A DNA stretch of 64,000 nt from Flavobacterium phycosphaerae (GTDB taxonomy: Bacteria; Bacteroidota; Bacteroidia; Flavobacteriales; Flavobacteriaceae), in NCBI RefSeq assembly GCF_010119235.1, contig NZ_JAAATZ010000001.1, forward strand, positions 836,501 through 900,500, in the 5' to 3' direction. The notes beneath the pieces were generated by a model, which saw only the letters and a program-made list of their open reading frames with translations, was not told the origin of the DNA and made no database searches. The position numbers were made by a program, and so were the translations under genes. Positions 46,465 through 55,317 of this stretch are shown here, piece after piece (position 1 is the stretch's first letter; each line of letters starts with the position of its first letter).

Positions 46465-47139
46465 ATGCTGCCTTTTATAAAGAAATACCGAATCTTGATT
46501 GGAACTTTTATTGTTTTTTCCATCATCACCATTACGCTGTTTTACAATGTACTGAAACCCAGCAAAGCTTTGCCCATCTATAATCCGGCGGATGTCAACC
46601 CGGAATTGGTAGACAGTACCATGCAATATGTAGAAAAATACCATACCATTGGTAACTTCTCCTTTATCAATCAAAACGGAAAAATCATCACACAAAAAGA
46701 TTATGAAGGCAAAATTTATGTAGCCGATTTTTTCTTTACTACTTGTGGCTCCATTTGTCCGAAAATGACCGCCAATATGGTTGATGTGCAGAAAGCGATT
46801 TTAAATAATCCTAAAGTTATGTTGCTCTCTCATACGGTAACACCGGAGATTGACAGCGTGCCCGTTTTGAAAAAATATGCTTTGGCCAAAGGCGTAGTCG
46901 ACTCCAAATGGAACTTGGTTACCGGTGACAAAAAAGACATTTACAGTTTGGCCCGAAAATCTTATTTAGCGGTTAAGCTGGGTAAACCAGACGAACTATA
47001 CGACATGGTACATACTGAAAACTTTGTGTTGGTAGATGCCCAAAAAAGAGTCCGCGGTTTTTATGACGGTACCAAAAAAGAAGAAATTAAGAGGCTGATT
47101 GACGATATTAATTGGCTTTGCGAAAACGATAAAAAGTAG
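46465..47139 (+). CDS. SCO1/SenC family copper-binding protein
   Basis: About 224 residues from the ATG at 46465; a longer in-frame extension would overlap the divergent M13 gene. One N-terminal membrane helix (about 8-28) precedes a thioredoxin-fold SCO domain with FFFTTCGSICPKMTANMV (CxxxCP copper site) and the late His in DMVHTENFVLVD. It would deliver copper to cytochrome oxidase or act as a disulfide reductase. A TACTTTTG -7-like element lies at 46445-46452. Confidence 0.88.
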   Translation: MLPFIKKYRILIGTFIVFSIITITLFYNVLKPSKALPIYNPADVNPELVDSTMQYVEKYHTIGNFSFINQNGKIITQKDYEGKIYVADFFFTTCGSICPKMTANMVDVQKAILNNPKVMLLSHTVTPEIDSVPVLKKYALAKGVVDSKWNLVTGDKKDIYSLARKSYLAVKLGKPDELYDMVHTENFVLVDAQKRVRGFYDGTKKEEIKRLIDDINWLCENDKK

Positions 47140-47212
47140 TAAACTGATAATTGTCATTTTATATTCCTTTTTTATGCCTACTTTTGTAATCTTAATTCAA
47201 TCTAAATAAGCA

Positions 47213-47449
47213 TTGAAAACCACCGTTGATTTATTACAAATTGGAGACAAAGCCACTATCATTCATGTTGATTTGGATAAAATTCCGCTAAAGCTTTTAG
47301 AAATGGGCTGTTTGCCCGATAACGATTTGGAGATTATCCAAATTGCCCCGCTTGGCGATCCTATTTATTTGAATGTAAACAACGGTTCTCATTTGGCTAT
47401 TCGAAAAGAAACAGCTCGTGAGATTGAAGTTGAACTCCACGAGAAATAA
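47213..47449 (+). CDS. feoA: Ferrous iron transport protein A
   Basis: 78 residues, SH3-like FeoA fold: LLQIGDKATIIHVDLDKIPLKLLEMGCLPDNDLEI and the end GSHLAIRKETAREIEVE. It assists FeoB. The start is a TTG at 47213; feoB starts 7 nt after the stop. A TACTTTTG -7-like element lies at 47179-47186. Confidence 0.9.
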   Translation: MKTTVDLLQIGDKATIIHVDLDKIPLKLLEMGCLPDNDLEIIQIAPLGDPIYLNVNNGSHLAIRKETAREIEVELHEK

Positions 47450-47455
47450 CCAAAG

Positions 47456-49558
47456 ATGAGCATTCAAAACATTACTGTAGCTTTAATTGGAAATCCCAAT
47501 ACGGGAAAAACTTCGGTGTTTAATCAACTTACCGGATTGAATCAGCAGGTTGGAAACTATCCCGGTATTACGGTGGAAAAAAAATTGGGTTTTTCTAAAT
47601 TACCCAACAACATCAAAGCCAATATCCTTGATTTGCCGGGGACTTACAGTTTGAATGCCAGTTCTATTGATGAAAATGTGGTTATCGAATTGCTGCTGAA
47701 TAAAAACGACAAACTCTATCCCGACGTTGCGGTGGTCGTGACCGATGTGGAGAATTTGAAACGAAATTTATTGCTTTTTACCCAAATCAAAGATTTAGAG
47801 ATTCCAACCATCTTGGTCATCAATATGACGGACCGAATGAAACCAAAGGGAATTACTTTGGATATCCCTTTTCTGGAAGAGCAACTGAAAACCAAAATCG
47901 TTTTGGTCAGCACCCGAAAAGGCATTGGGATTGAAGATTTAAAAAATCAAATTGTTGAATACAAATCGCTATCAACGGAACCTTGTTTAAACGCTTCCGT
48001 TATTGATGTGGAGTATTTTGACAAACTTCGAAAAGCTTTTCCAAACCAATTACTTTATAAACTTTGGCTGGTAATTACTCAAGATGTCAATTTTTTGAAT
48101 TTAGAACGAAATGAAATTCGCAATTCATTTACCAAATCGCATAGCGATTTAAAACGTTTACAGCAAAAGGAAACCATCAAACGCTACCAATTTATCAATG
48201 ACACGTTGAAAATTGGTCAAACCATTGATACGGCAAACGCTTCTGATTTGCGCTCAAAACTGGACAAAGTTTTAACTCATAAAATCTTTGGTTACGCTAT
48301 TTTCTTCGGCATCTTGTTGTTGATTTTCCAGTCTATTTTTGATTGGTCGAGTGTTCCGATGGAATTCATTGACAGCACATTTGCCAACTTAGCGAATTAT
48401 GCCAAATATCATCTGCCTGCCGGAGAATTTACTGATTTAATCAGCGAAGGCATCATTCCGGGAATTGGCGGTATCGTGATTTTTATTCCGCAAATTGCTT
48501 TTCTGTTTCTGTTTATTTCAGTACTCGAAGAAAGCGGTTATATGAGTCGTGTAGTGTTTTTGATGGACAAAATCATGCGCCGTTACGGCCTTTCAGGCAA
48601 AAGTGTGGTGCCTTTAATTTCGGGGACAGCTTGTGCTATTCCGGCGATTATGAGTTCCAGAAATATTGAAAACTGGAAAGAGCGACTGATTACTATTTTG
48701 GTAACTCCATTCATCACTTGTTCGGCGCGTTTGCCGGTTTACGCTATCATCATTGCACTGATTATTCCGGAAAAAAGACTGCTTGGTATCTTTAGTTTGC
48801 AAGGAGCAACATTGATGATTTTATATTTGTTAGGTTTTGGAATGGCCATTTTTTCGGCTTTTATTTTGAATAAAATTTTAAAACTAAAGACCAAATCTTA
48901 TTTCGTGGTAGAAATGCCCAATTACAAATTACCGCTTTTCAAAAATGTAGCCATTAATGTAATTGAAAAAACCAAAGCCTTTGTTTTTGGTGCCGGGAAA
49001 ATAATCTTAGCCTTATCGGTTATCCTATGGTTTTTGGGTTCTCATGGCCCGAAGAAAGACTTTGCCAAAGCAGAAAGTGTCGTAGAGCAAAAAGCCAAAA
49101 TCGAAAATCAAACCGACAAAAATTACATCGCTGACGAAATCAGTTCTTATAAATTAGAGCATTCTTACATCGGTATCATCGGAAAATCTATCGAGCCGGT
49201 TATTCAACCTTTGGGCTATGACTGGAAAATAGGCATTGCCGTGGTGAGTTCGTTTGCCGCCCGCGAAGTTTTCGTAGGAACCTTGGCCACTATTTACAGT
49301 GTTGGCAGCCACAACAGCGAAGAAACTACCATCAAAAACCGAATGGAAGCCGAAGTCTACCCGGACGGAAAAAAAGTATTCAACTTTGCAACCGGAGTTT
49401 CCTTATTACTTTTTTATGCCTTTGCGATGCAATGTATCAGCACCTTGGCCATCGTAAAAAAAGAAACCAATTCTTGGAAATGGCCTGTAATTCAGCTGGT
49501 ATTCATGAGCGGATTTGCTTATCTAACAGCGCTTATTGCGTTTCAAATTTTGAAATAA
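47456..49558 (+). CDS. feoB: Ferrous iron transport protein B
   Basis: 700 residues. N-terminal G domain: G1 GNPNTGKTSVFNQL, G3 DLPGTY and G4 VINMTDRM, then a GDI linker. The membrane domain has the Gate region around SGTACAIPAIMSSRNI and AAREVFVGTLATIYSVG with about ten helices. It imports Fe(II). It is followed with a 1-nt overlap by the Cys-rich small protein gene. Confidence 0.95.
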   Translation: MSIQNITVALIGNPNTGKTSVFNQLTGLNQQVGNYPGITVEKKLGFSKLPNNIKANILDLPGTYSLNASSIDENVVIELLLNKNDKLYPDVAVVVTDVENLKRNLLLFTQIKDLEIPTILVINMTDRMKPKGITLDIPFLEEQLKTKIVLVSTRKGIGIEDLKNQIVEYKSLSTEPCLNASVIDVEYFDKLRKAFPNQLLYKLWLVITQDVNFLNLERNEIRNSFTKSHSDLKRLQQKETIKRYQFINDTLKIGQTIDTANASDLRSKLDKVLTHKIFGYAIFFGILLLIFQSIFDWSSVPMEFIDSTFANLANYAKYHLPAGEFTDLISEGIIPGIGGIVIFIPQIAFLFLFISVLEESGYMSRVVFLMDKIMRRYGLSGKSVVPLISGTACAIPAIMSSRNIENWKERLITILVTPFITCSARLPVYAIIIALIIPEKRLLGIFSLQGATLMILYLLGFGMAIFSAFILNKILKLKTKSYFVVEMPNYKLPLFKNVAINVIEKTKAFVFGAGKIILALSVILWFLGSHGPKKDFAKAESVVEQKAKIENQTDKNYIADEISSYKLEHSYIGIIGKSIEPVIQPLGYDWKIGIAVVSSFAAREVFVGTLATIYSVGSHNSEETTIKNRMEAEVYPDGKKVFNFATGVSLLLFYAFAMQCISTLAIVKKETNSWKWPVIQLVFMSGFAYLTALIAFQILK

Positions 49559-49683
49559 TGAACGTACAAGAAATATTAGTATACATCGCACTTGGCATTG
49601 CCATTGGTTTTTTGGGACAAAAGTTTTTGGGCAAAAAGAAATCCAAAAAAGGTTGTGACAAAGATGATTGTGCTTGCCATTAA
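49558..49683 (+). CDS. FeoB-associated Cys-rich membrane protein
   Basis: 41 residues. One membrane helix (about 5-23) followed by a basic stretch and the cysteine end GCDKDDCACH. This fits the FeoB-associated Cys-rich proteins (FeoC-like position). Its ATG overlaps the feoB stop by 1 nt. Its stop overlaps by 3 nt the stop of the convergent Nramp gene, so the two transcripts meet with no terminator between. Confidence 0.8.
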   Translation: MNVQEILVYIALGIAIGFLGQKFLGKKKSKKGCDKDDCACH

Positions 49684-51557
49684 TGCTTTACCAAAAACAA
49701 CGGAATGTTGATTCGGTGTCGTACGGTATTAACGGTGGTGCCAAAAATTAAATCTTTGAATCCGGTGTGTCCATGCGTTCCCATAATCAATAAATCATAA
49801 TTCCCTTCATTAACAATTCTCGGAATCACTTTACCGGGTTTCCCGAATCCTAATTTAGTATCCACTTTAAAGCCTTTTTCTTCTATCATTTTGTAATAGT
49901 CAAAAAGCAATTTCTCATCAATGGAAGTTTCGTGATCACTAATTTTGTTTCCGTAGAACATGGCTCCAACGGTTTCCACCACGTGAATCAAAGTATAATT
50001 TGCTTCTTTCCCACCGAAATCAATAGCATGAAGAATGGCTTTCTCATCCGCTGAAGAAAAATCAACTGAAACAGCAATGTTCTTTTTTTGATAATCCTTG
50101 TGATTGTTTAATTGTAAAGTTAAGGTGTGTGGCGAATGATTATCGATAGCTGTTTTGGCTTTCGCTACAAAAGGTTCAAAAATGATATACAACAGCAAAA
50201 TCAAAAATCCAATCGCCAAAGGAACCACAGTAAACCAAAGCACTGTAGGGTTTTCGGACGTTTCGAGCCAACCTTTGATTTCATCAAAAACCAATTTAGC
50301 ATTTAAGGAAACGATAATGGTAGCAATCAACCAAGAAGCAACCTGAGTGGTTTTACTAATGTGGAATCCTTTCATTTTAGTTTTATCGCTGACAAAATGA
50401 ATCAACGGAATAATCGCAAATCCCAACTGCAAACTCAAAATCACCTGACTTAAAATCAACAGTTTTCCGGTCACGCTTTCGCCAAAATAGAGGATGGCAA
50501 TAACGGCAGGAACAATCGCAATTAATCGCGTAATGATTCTACGCACCCAAGGTTGTATTCTCAAATTCAAGTAACCTTCCATTATAATTTGTCCGGCCAA
50601 GGTTCCTGTGATAGTAGAACTTTGCCCAGCGGCAATCAAAGCAACGGCAAATAAAATCGGTGCCCATTGTGTTCCCAATAAAGGTGCCAAAAGCTGGTGA
50701 GCATCTTGAATTTCGGCTACATGAAACATCCCATTTTTGTAGAACGTCGCTGCTGCCAAAATCAAAATCGCCGCATTGACAAAAAAAGCTAAATTCAACG
50801 CAATCGTACTGTCTATAAAATTGTATTTCAAAGCTTGTTTAATGCCCTTATCGCTTCGGTCAAATTTTCGGGTTTGAACCAAAGAAGAATGAAGGTATAA
50901 ATTGTGCGGCATTACTGTGGCTCCAATAATTCCGATAGCAATATAAAGTGCATTAGCGTTAGGCAGACTCGGAACCAAACCGGCAAATATTTTACCTACT
51001 TCGGGCTGTGCAAAAATCATTTCAAACACAAACGAAAAGCCTATAATCACTACTAAAGCAATGATAAACGCTTCCATTTTTCGGATGCCTTTGTTGATTA
51101 AAAACAACAATAAAAAAGTATCTAAAACCGTAATCAGCACGCCTTCCATCAACGGAATGCCAAAAAGCAAATTGATTCCGATAGCCATTCCTAAAACCTC
51201 GGCTAAATCACAAGCGGCAATAGCTACTTCGGCCAAAAAATAAAGCACATAATTAACGAACTTCGAATAGGTTTCGCGGGAAGCTTGCGCCAAATCGTGT
51301 TGCGTAACAATTCCGAGACGAGCGCTCAAACTTTGCAGCAACAGCGCCATGATATTACTCATCAATAAAACCCAAATCAAGGCATACCCAAACTGACTTC
51401 CGCCGGCAATATCAGTCGCCCAATTCCCGGGATCCATATAACCGACACTTATCAAATAAGCCGGCCCGAGAAATGCCAATATTTTTCTGAACCCTTTAGC
51501 ATTGCCTTGAGTGGCAACCGATTCATTTACTTCTTCAAGTGATTTTGATTTGTTCAT
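49680..51557 (-). CDS. mntH: Nramp-type Mn/Fe transporter fused to a universal stress protein domain
   Basis: 625 residues. Residues about 30-470 are an Nramp carrier: the TM1 metal motif GYMDPGNWATD and TM6 motif GATVMPHNLYLHSS are present, with about 11 helices. Residues about 485-625 form a UspA domain with the ATP motif GTHGHTGFKDLIFGTTVN. It is a Mn(II)/Fe(II):H+ symporter with a cytoplasmic nucleotide-binding sensor; the regulatory role of the Usp part is inference. It is 3 nt downstream of the DtxR/MntR-like gene and so probably under its control. Confidence 0.92.
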   Translation of the reverse strand: MNKSKSLEEVNESVATQGNAKGFRKILAFLGPAYLISVGYMDPGNWATDIAGGSQFGYALIWVLLMSNIMALLLQSLSARLGIVTQHDLAQASRETYSKFVNYVLYFLAEVAIAACDLAEVLGMAIGINLLFGIPLMEGVLITVLDTFLLLFLINKGIRKMEAFIIALVVIIGFSFVFEMIFAQPEVGKIFAGLVPSLPNANALYIAIGIIGATVMPHNLYLHSSLVQTRKFDRSDKGIKQALKYNFIDSTIALNLAFFVNAAILILAAATFYKNGMFHVAEIQDAHQLLAPLLGTQWAPILFAVALIAAGQSSTITGTLAGQIIMEGYLNLRIQPWVRRIITRLIAIVPAVIAILYFGESVTGKLLILSQVILSLQLGFAIIPLIHFVSDKTKMKGFHISKTTQVASWLIATIIVSLNAKLVFDEIKGWLETSENPTVLWFTVVPLAIGFLILLLYIIFEPFVAKAKTAIDNHSPHTLTLQLNNHKDYQKKNIAVSVDFSSADEKAILHAIDFGGKEANYTLIHVVETVGAMFYGNKISDHETSIDEKLLFDYYKMIEEKGFKVDTKLGFGKPGKVIPRIVNEGNYDLLIMGTHGHTGFKDLIFGTTVNTVRHRINIPLFLVKH

Positions 51558-51560
51558 ATT

Positions 51561-52214
51561 TTATATCGTTTTTATAAAAAGATTACCGGCAATTTTATGG
51601 GTAATCAAAAGCTTGTTGCCATCAATTTCTATGGTTAAAGAATTGTCGAAACTTTCTTTTTCGAGGATTCTTATTTTAGAGCCCAAGGCTATTTTTTGTT
51701 TGTCTAAGTATTGCAAAAATCCGGTTGACGAATCTTTGACGCCCACGCAAATGCCGGTTTTATTAATTCCCAATTCGGATAACAACTGTTTTTCTACTTT
51801 GGCAATATTGCCGTCTTTATCCGGAATCGGGTCTCCGTGAGGGTCTTTGGACGGAAAATCTAAAAAAGCATCCAGTTTGTTAATCAGTTTATCCGATTGA
51901 ATGTGTTCTAATTCTTCGGCAATTTCATGTACCTCATCCCAAGTAAAATCAAGTTTTTCTACTAAAAAAACTTCCCAAAGGCGGTGCTTTCTTACTATCA
52001 TTTTGGCCGCAAAAAAACCTTTCTCTGTCAAAGAAACGCCTTGGTATTTTTGATAACTCACCAATTCTTTTTCGGCCAGTTTTTTTAACATATCTGTCAC
52101 CGATGAGGCTTTGGTTTGCATTTCCTGCGCAATGGCATTGGTAGAAATTTCGGTTTTAGAAACTACTGATAAGTGGTAAATTATCTTTAAATAATTTTCT
52201 TCAGAATAGGTCAT
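51561..52214 (-). CDS. DtxR/MntR family metal-dependent regulator
   Basis: 217 residues. N-terminal winged helix (MTYSEENYLKIIYHLS, AIAQEMQTKASSVTDMLKKL), a metal-binding dimerisation domain with HEIAEELEHIQSDKLINKLD, and a C-terminal FeoA/SH3-like domain (about 140-217). It represses or activates metal-uptake genes in response to Mn(II) or Fe(II). It leads the operon with the Nramp-Usp gene, giving a simple feedback loop. Confidence 0.9.
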   Translation of the reverse strand: MTYSEENYLKIIYHLSVVSKTEISTNAIAQEMQTKASSVTDMLKKLAEKELVSYQKYQGVSLTEKGFFAAKMIVRKHRLWEVFLVEKLDFTWDEVHEIAEELEHIQSDKLINKLDAFLDFPSKDPHGDPIPDKDGNIAKVEKQLLSELGINKTGICVGVKDSSTGFLQYLDKQKIALGSKIRILEKESFDNSLTIEIDGNKLLITHKIAGNLFIKTI

Positions 52215-52240
52215 ACTTTATCTTTTACAAAAGCAAAAAT

Positions 52241-52280
52241 AACAATTGTTTTTGGTAATCAAAATATATTTTTAGTTTTG
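52241..52280 (+). promoter_or_regulatory. Promoter of the outer-membrane protein gene with adjacent palindrome
   Basis: -33 TTTG at 52251-52254 and -7 TAGTTTTG at 52273-52280, spaced 18 bp. Just upstream is the perfect palindrome AACAATTGTT (52241-52250). It lies between the divergent DtxR-type gene and this promoter, so it could be a binding site for that regulator; that is a guess. Confidence 0.55.
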
Positions 52281-52295
52281 TCTAAAATTTAATTT

Positions 52296-53039
52296 ATGAA
52301 ACTGAAAATATTACTGCTGCTCTTATGGCTATCTAACACCTGCTTTTCACAAAAGACGGAACCTATACAAGCGGACCGACCTGACCAAACCGAAACACCG
52401 GCCATAGTTCCGAAAGGAATGTTTCAAGTGGAAACCGGTTTTACTTTTCAAAAAAATGAAAACCACAATGAAACGTGGAGCCTTCCCTCAACACTATGGA
52501 AATATGGTGTGAATGGCAATTTTGAAGTGCGATTGATTACAGAATTTGTTTCCGAAAAAATAGATGACGAAAAATTATCCGGCTTCAGTCCGGTATTAAT
52601 CGGATTTAAAGTCAGTCTTTGCCAAGAAAAAGGGATTGTTCCCAAAACGTCTTTTATTGGCCATGTTTCATTACCCAATGCCGCTTCGTCAAAATATAAA
52701 ACGGATTACTCGGCTCCGGAATTCCGATTTACGATGCAACACACCCTTTCTGAAAAGTTATCACTGGGTTATAATCTAGGTTGTGAATGGGATGGTGTTA
52801 CGCCGGCTACTACCTATATTTATACTTTGACAACAGGATATGCAGTTACAAATAAACTGGGTTCATATATAGAATTATTTGGTTTTGCTCCTCAGGACGA
52901 CAGTGCCAATCATAATTTGGATGGCGGTGTTACCTATTTGATTACCGATAATTTTATGGTAGATTTGTCTTCGGGCGTTGGGTTGACCGATAATGCGCCG
53001 GAACATTATATTGCCTTTGGCTTTTCATTCAGACAATAA
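52296..53039 (+). CDS. Outer-membrane beta-barrel transporter-like protein
   Basis: 247 residues. Signal peptide (about 1-18, ending CFSQ), then a motif ADRPDQTETPAIVPKGMFQVETGF and repeated amphipathic strands with a C-terminal end IAFGFSFRQ. This is the pattern of the MetA-pathway phenol degradation-like (PF13557) outer-membrane barrel family. Its cargo is unknown. It ends 2 nt before the lycopene cyclase gene, suggesting a shared transcript. Confidence 0.75.
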   Translation: MKLKILLLLLWLSNTCFSQKTEPIQADRPDQTETPAIVPKGMFQVETGFTFQKNENHNETWSLPSTLWKYGVNGNFEVRLITEFVSEKIDDEKLSGFSPVLIGFKVSLCQEKGIVPKTSFIGHVSLPNAASSKYKTDYSAPEFRFTMQHTLSEKLSLGYNLGCEWDGVTPATTYIYTLTTGYAVTNKLGSYIELFGFAPQDDSANHNLDGGVTYLITDNFMVDLSSGVGLTDNAPEHYIAFGFSFRQ

Positions 53040-53041
53040 CT

Positions 53042-54178
53042 ATGAAACATTACCATTACATTTTCACCGGATCGGGCTTAGCGGCACTGATGACGGTGTA
53101 TGAAATGGTACTTTCCGGAAAATTTGAAGACAAATCCATTTTACTTTTGGATGAAAATTCAAAAAAAACGAATGACCGAACTTGGTGTTTTTGGGCAGAA
53201 AATAAAGCCTTTGACGAAATAGTCTCCAAAAAATGGAGCTCCGCCTGGTTTAAAAACAAAAAATTCGAAGAGAAATTAGCTTTACATCCATACCAATACA
53301 AAATGGTCAAAGGCTTGGATTTTTACACTTTGATTTTCGATTTAATTTCCAGTCAAAAAAACATTCACTTTACAACGCAAAAAGTAATCGATTTTCAGGA
53401 ATTAGGAAATCATTGTGTGGTAAAAACGGAAACTGAAAGTTATAGTTGCAATCAAATTTTCAACTCCATTTTTCATCCGGAAATAGTAACCAATCAAACC
53501 CAATATCCTTTTTTACACCAACATTTTATCGGTTGGTTTATCAAAAGTAAGGAAGCTGTTTTCAGTCCGGATTGCGCCACTTTTATGGATTTTTCGGTAG
53601 CGCAAAAAGGTAATACCCGATTTATGTATGTCTTGCCTACATCGGAAACGGAAGCGTTGCTGGAATATACTTTATTCTCCCAAGAATTGCTTCAAAAAGA
53701 AGAATACGAAACCGAAATCAAAAAATACATTCAAAAACTGGGTTGTACCGATTACGAAATCATAGAAAAAGAACAAGGAAATATTCCGATGACTTGTTAT
53801 CCGTTTTGGAAACACAACTCGAAAAACATCCTTCATATTGGCTCCGCAGGTGGTTGGACAAAAGCCAGTACGGGCTATACTTTTACCAATACAATCAAAA
53901 AATCAAAGGCATTAGTACAATTTTTAAATAAGGAATCCGATTTTAGAAAATTCCATAAAACCAACAAATTCTGGTTTTACGATTTACTGCTTTTAGATAT
54001 TTTGGCTAAAAAAAATGAGGTTGGTGCGGCTATCTTTTCGGCTATGTTTGAAAAAGGAAATTCTACAATCATTTTCAAATTTCTGGATGAGGAAACTTCA
54101 TTTTGGGAAGATTTGCAAGTAATTTGGAAATGCCCGAAAGGTCTCTTCGTGAAAGCTCTCCTCAGAAGACTTTTTTAA
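53042..54178 (+). CDS. crtY: Lycopene beta-cyclase
   Basis: 378 residues in the lycopene cyclase family. N-terminal dinucleotide site YIFTGSGLAALMTVYEM, then NDRTWCFWAE, the family block GNTRFMYVLPTSETEALLEYTLF, and the late GSAGGWTKASTGYTFTNTI. It cyclises lycopene to beta-carotene for the yellow flavobacterial carotenoids. No other carotenoid gene is in the window. Confidence 0.88.
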   Translation: MKHYHYIFTGSGLAALMTVYEMVLSGKFEDKSILLLDENSKKTNDRTWCFWAENKAFDEIVSKKWSSAWFKNKKFEEKLALHPYQYKMVKGLDFYTLIFDLISSQKNIHFTTQKVIDFQELGNHCVVKTETESYSCNQIFNSIFHPEIVTNQTQYPFLHQHFIGWFIKSKEAVFSPDCATFMDFSVAQKGNTRFMYVLPTSETEALLEYTLFSQELLQKEEYETEIKKYIQKLGCTDYEIIEKEQGNIPMTCYPFWKHNSKNILHIGSAGGWTKASTGYTFTNTIKKSKALVQFLNKESDFRKFHKTNKFWFYDLLLLDILAKKNEVGAAIFSAMFEKGNSTIIFKFLDEETSFWEDLQVIWKCPKGLFVKALLRRLF

Positions 54179-54311
54179 TTGCTGTTGTTTCTGATTCAAC
54201 GATAACAAATCTTTATGACTTCGTTAAAACTTACTTTTAGAATTCTGCTTATCTTTGCATCAGATTTTTAAATCTAAAAATTTCATATCTAAAATCTAAT
54301 ATTTTTAAATT

Positions 54312-54722
54312 ATGTATCCAGAAGAAATGGTATTACCGATGCGCGCCGAATTGGCCGAAGTTGGTTTTCAGGAATTATATACTGCAGAGGAAGTAGAAAA
54401 CGCAATCAAAGCTGAAGGAACTACATTGGTAGTTGTGAATTCGGTTTGCGGTTGTGCGGCCAGAAATGCCCGTCCGGGAGCCCGTATGAGTTTAGACGGT
54501 GCCAAAAAACCCGATCATTTGGTAACGGTTTTTGCCGGAGTTGACAGAGAAGCGGTTGATGCTGCCCGTCAGCACATGTTCCCTTTTCCGCCTTCATCAC
54601 CAAGTATGGCTTTGTTCAAAAACGGTGAATTGGTTCACATGTTAGAGCGTCACCATATCGAAGGTCGTCCTGCTGAACTGATTGCAGAAAACTTAAAAGA
54701 CGCTTACACTGAATTTTGTTAA
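54312..54722 (+). CDS. Bacilliredoxin (BrxA/BrxB, DUF1094)
   Basis: 136 residues. The thioredoxin-like fold carries the CGC motif in NSVCGCAARNARP, and the late HMLERHHIEGRPAE is typical of the YphP/YqiW family. It removes bacillithiol or a similar thiol from oxidised proteins; low-molecular-weight thiol chemistry here is inferred. A TATCTTTG -7-like element lies at 54250-54257. Its 5' leader is a short AT-rich repeat (ATCTAAAA units) at about 54270-54301. Confidence 0.9.
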   Translation: MYPEEMVLPMRAELAEVGFQELYTAEEVENAIKAEGTTLVVVNSVCGCAARNARPGARMSLDGAKKPDHLVTVFAGVDREAVDAARQHMFPFPPSSPSMALFKNGELVHMLERHHIEGRPAELIAENLKDAYTEFC

Positions 54723-54743
54723 TCAAAACAAGTTATAGTCAAT

Positions 54744-54774
54744 AAAAAAGGAACTCAGTAGAGTTCCTTTTTTA
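54744..54774. terminator. Bidirectional terminator
   Basis: AAAAAGGAACTC-AGTA-GAGTTCCTTTTTT between the bacilliredoxin gene and the convergent MORN-like gene. Confidence 0.88.
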
Positions 54775-54792
54775 TTATAATGAAATTAACTT

Positions 54793-55140
54793 TTAATTTC
54801 TGTTTACCAGCGCGTCTTGTTTCCATGCTTTAACCGAAGCAACTCTGCTGTTGGAATAATCCACTTCGCTTAATGCTTTGTCATTCCAAAAAAACCATTT
54901 TCCGGTTTTTTGTCCATTGACATATTCGCCTATTGACTTTTTGTTTCCTTGTTGGTCAAAGGCTACCCATTTGCCTTCCGGTTTCCCGTCTTTGAAGTAT
55001 CCTTGTTGTTGTATTTGACCGTTATCATAATAGTAAGTTGCTTTTACTAAATTGCCTTCTTGTTCTAAAACAGGCTTAGCTGCTTGGGCAAAAGTGAATC
55101 CTGAGATCATCAAGGCTCCTAAAATTAATAGCTTTTTCAT
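54793..55140 (-). CDS. Secreted MORN-like (YwqK-type) repeat protein
   Basis: 115 residues. Signal peptide (about 1-18, ending FTFAQ), then three or so MORN-like repeats with YYDNGQIQQQGYFKDGKPEG, GNKKSIGEYVNGQKTGKW and FFWNDKALSEVDY. These match the toxin-antitoxin YwqK-type repeat family; the antitoxin name has no support here. Function is unknown. Confidence 0.8.
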   Translation of the reverse strand: MKKLLILGALMISGFTFAQAAKPVLEQEGNLVKATYYYDNGQIQQQGYFKDGKPEGKWVAFDQQGNKKSIGEYVNGQKTGKWFFWNDKALSEVDYSNSRVASVKAWKQDALVNRN

Positions 55141-55269
55141 AGTCGTAGGTTTTAATTGCTTAATAATTAGATATCAAATTTAGACATTAATTTACATTAA
55201 AAAAACTTTTACTTAACAATTTGGTAACATTGAGTGAAAACTTAACATTGGGACTAAAATTTCGCGCAT

Positions 55270-55296
55270 AAAAAAACCACTTTCAGGAAGTGGTTT
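55270..55296 (-). terminator. Terminator after the TlpA-like gene
   Basis: On the minus strand, AAACCACTT-CCTG-AAAGTGGTTTTTTT: strong stem and T-run about 20 nt after the stop. Confidence 0.85.
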
Positions 55297-55317
55297 CGGA
55301 TTCGTTTTTTAAGAATG

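Noticed and set aside
54270..54311. ATCTAAAA repeats before the bacilliredoxin gene as a regulatory element
   Set aside because: AT-rich, imperfect and common-looking; no reason to assign a role.
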